Of a stretch of 64,000 nt of DNA, positions 63,552 through 64,000 are shown piece by piece; the first letter of the stretch is position 1, and each line of letters opens with the position of its first letter. The stretch lies in the NCBI GenBank assembly GCA_030323885.1, contig CM059196.1:39570535-39634534 (forward strand), read 5' to 3'. The stretch is from Branchipolynoe longqiensis. Taxonomy: Eukaryota; Annelida; Polychaeta; Phyllodocida; Polynoidae. Under the pieces are notes generated by a model. It was not told where the DNA came from. It did no database searches and saw only the letters and a list, made by a program, of their open reading frames with translations. The position numbers and the translations under genes are program-made.

Positions 63552-63844
63552 GGGCCGCGTTCAGGCTCCGTCTCGGAGGCGCCTCGGAAGCGCCCGTGAC
63601 GTCAGGCTAGTCTGAACGGATTTAGCTGTTGGCCGCCTCAAAAATGGTGGCCTCCATAGGCGGCGGCCATTTGCAATGGTAAAGCTGTGCTGTCATTGGT
63701 TGAAAGCACTGAATGCGGCGGCCATTTTAGAGGCGCTTTTCATCTCCAGTCTGAAAAGGGAGGCGTCGCCGAGACGCACCCTGAACGGATTTAAGCCAAA
63801 AAGCATTGCTGAGACGCCTCCGAGACGGACCCTGAACGCGGCCC
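63552..63844. mobile_element. MITE with GGGCCGCGTTCAG ends (copy 2), 293 bp
   Basis: Starts GGGCCGCGTTCAGGCTCC and ends with the complement GGGCCGCGTTCAGGGTCC. Inverse of 39899-40213, sharing TTTTCATCTCCAGTCTGAAA-type and GCGGCGGCCATTT-like inner sequence. Confidence 0.88.
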
Positions 63845-64000
63845 CGGCTGCAAGGGTTGATTACACACACTTAGTGGTATTTATTCCGTCAGTTTTGTTG
63901 ATTTGTATGCCACAATGGAAATTTCCACAAGAATATGAAATGGCCATTTTATTGCCAATAGTCAGATTTCATCAGAAACCCACCACCTGACGGTAATGGT
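63845..64000. other. No recognised gene
   Basis: AT-rich end of the window; the open frame crossing from the MITE is unsupported. Confidence 0.35.

Overview
The window is repeat-dense eukaryotic DNA, most likely from a marine mollusc. The host call rests on a very abundant tRNA-headed SINE with a strongly conserved body, on two fragments matching a SINE module I know as common in molluscan genomes, and on several LINE types, a DIRS-type element and many small inverted-repeat elements. There are no bacterial-style operons and almost no host coding sequence. Species-level assignment is not possible from the sequence.

Layout. At 1-3.74 kb lies the 3' part of a Ty3/gypsy retrotransposon with an open pol frame and a likely short 3' LTR. 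At 4.9-11.5 kb there is a ~230 bp tandem repeat, two adjoining G-rich minisatellites and several MITEs (small non-autonomous DNA transposons). At 12.8-14.24 kb is the only convincing host gene part: a minus-strand exon for the extracellular hormone-receptor domain of a class B (secretin-type) GPCR. It is followed, in transcript sense, by a tandem array that repeats its own exon end and splice donor. At 15.3-18.5 kb there are SINEs, minisatellites and a long-palindrome MITE. At 18.55-21.60 kb a decayed minus-strand gene of an uncharacterised invertebrate family sits between ~215 bp inverted repeats and is split by a MITE. At 22-32.8 kb there are nested SINEs, a TTAA-flanked 855 bp MITE, LTR-like repeats and LINE 3' ends. 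At 33.1-34.9 kb and 37.8-38.5 kb there are GC-rich islands; the second ends in interstitial telomere-like repeats. At 39-50 kb there are more MITEs, a candidate solo LTR, SINEs and tandem repeats. At 52.2-58.5 kb there is a broken LINE reverse transcriptase, a broken DIRS-like element (reverse transcriptase, RNase H, tyrosine recombinase), a second recombinase fragment and two LINE C-terminal ends. At 59-61.7 kb is a long GT-rich satellite.

How the pieces relate. The SINE has a tRNA-like head (pol III A and B boxes), a ~200 nt body and an A/C-rich tail. I count about 38 pieces. Two copies inserted into older copies with target duplications visible, one copy is split by a MITE, and one is an inverted chimera. 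A ~200 bp core recurs inside MITEs with three different terminal inverted repeats. G/C homopolymers of 9-20 nt are frequent, and one lies at a frameshift in the DIRS element. All calls come from reading the sequence; no database search was run.
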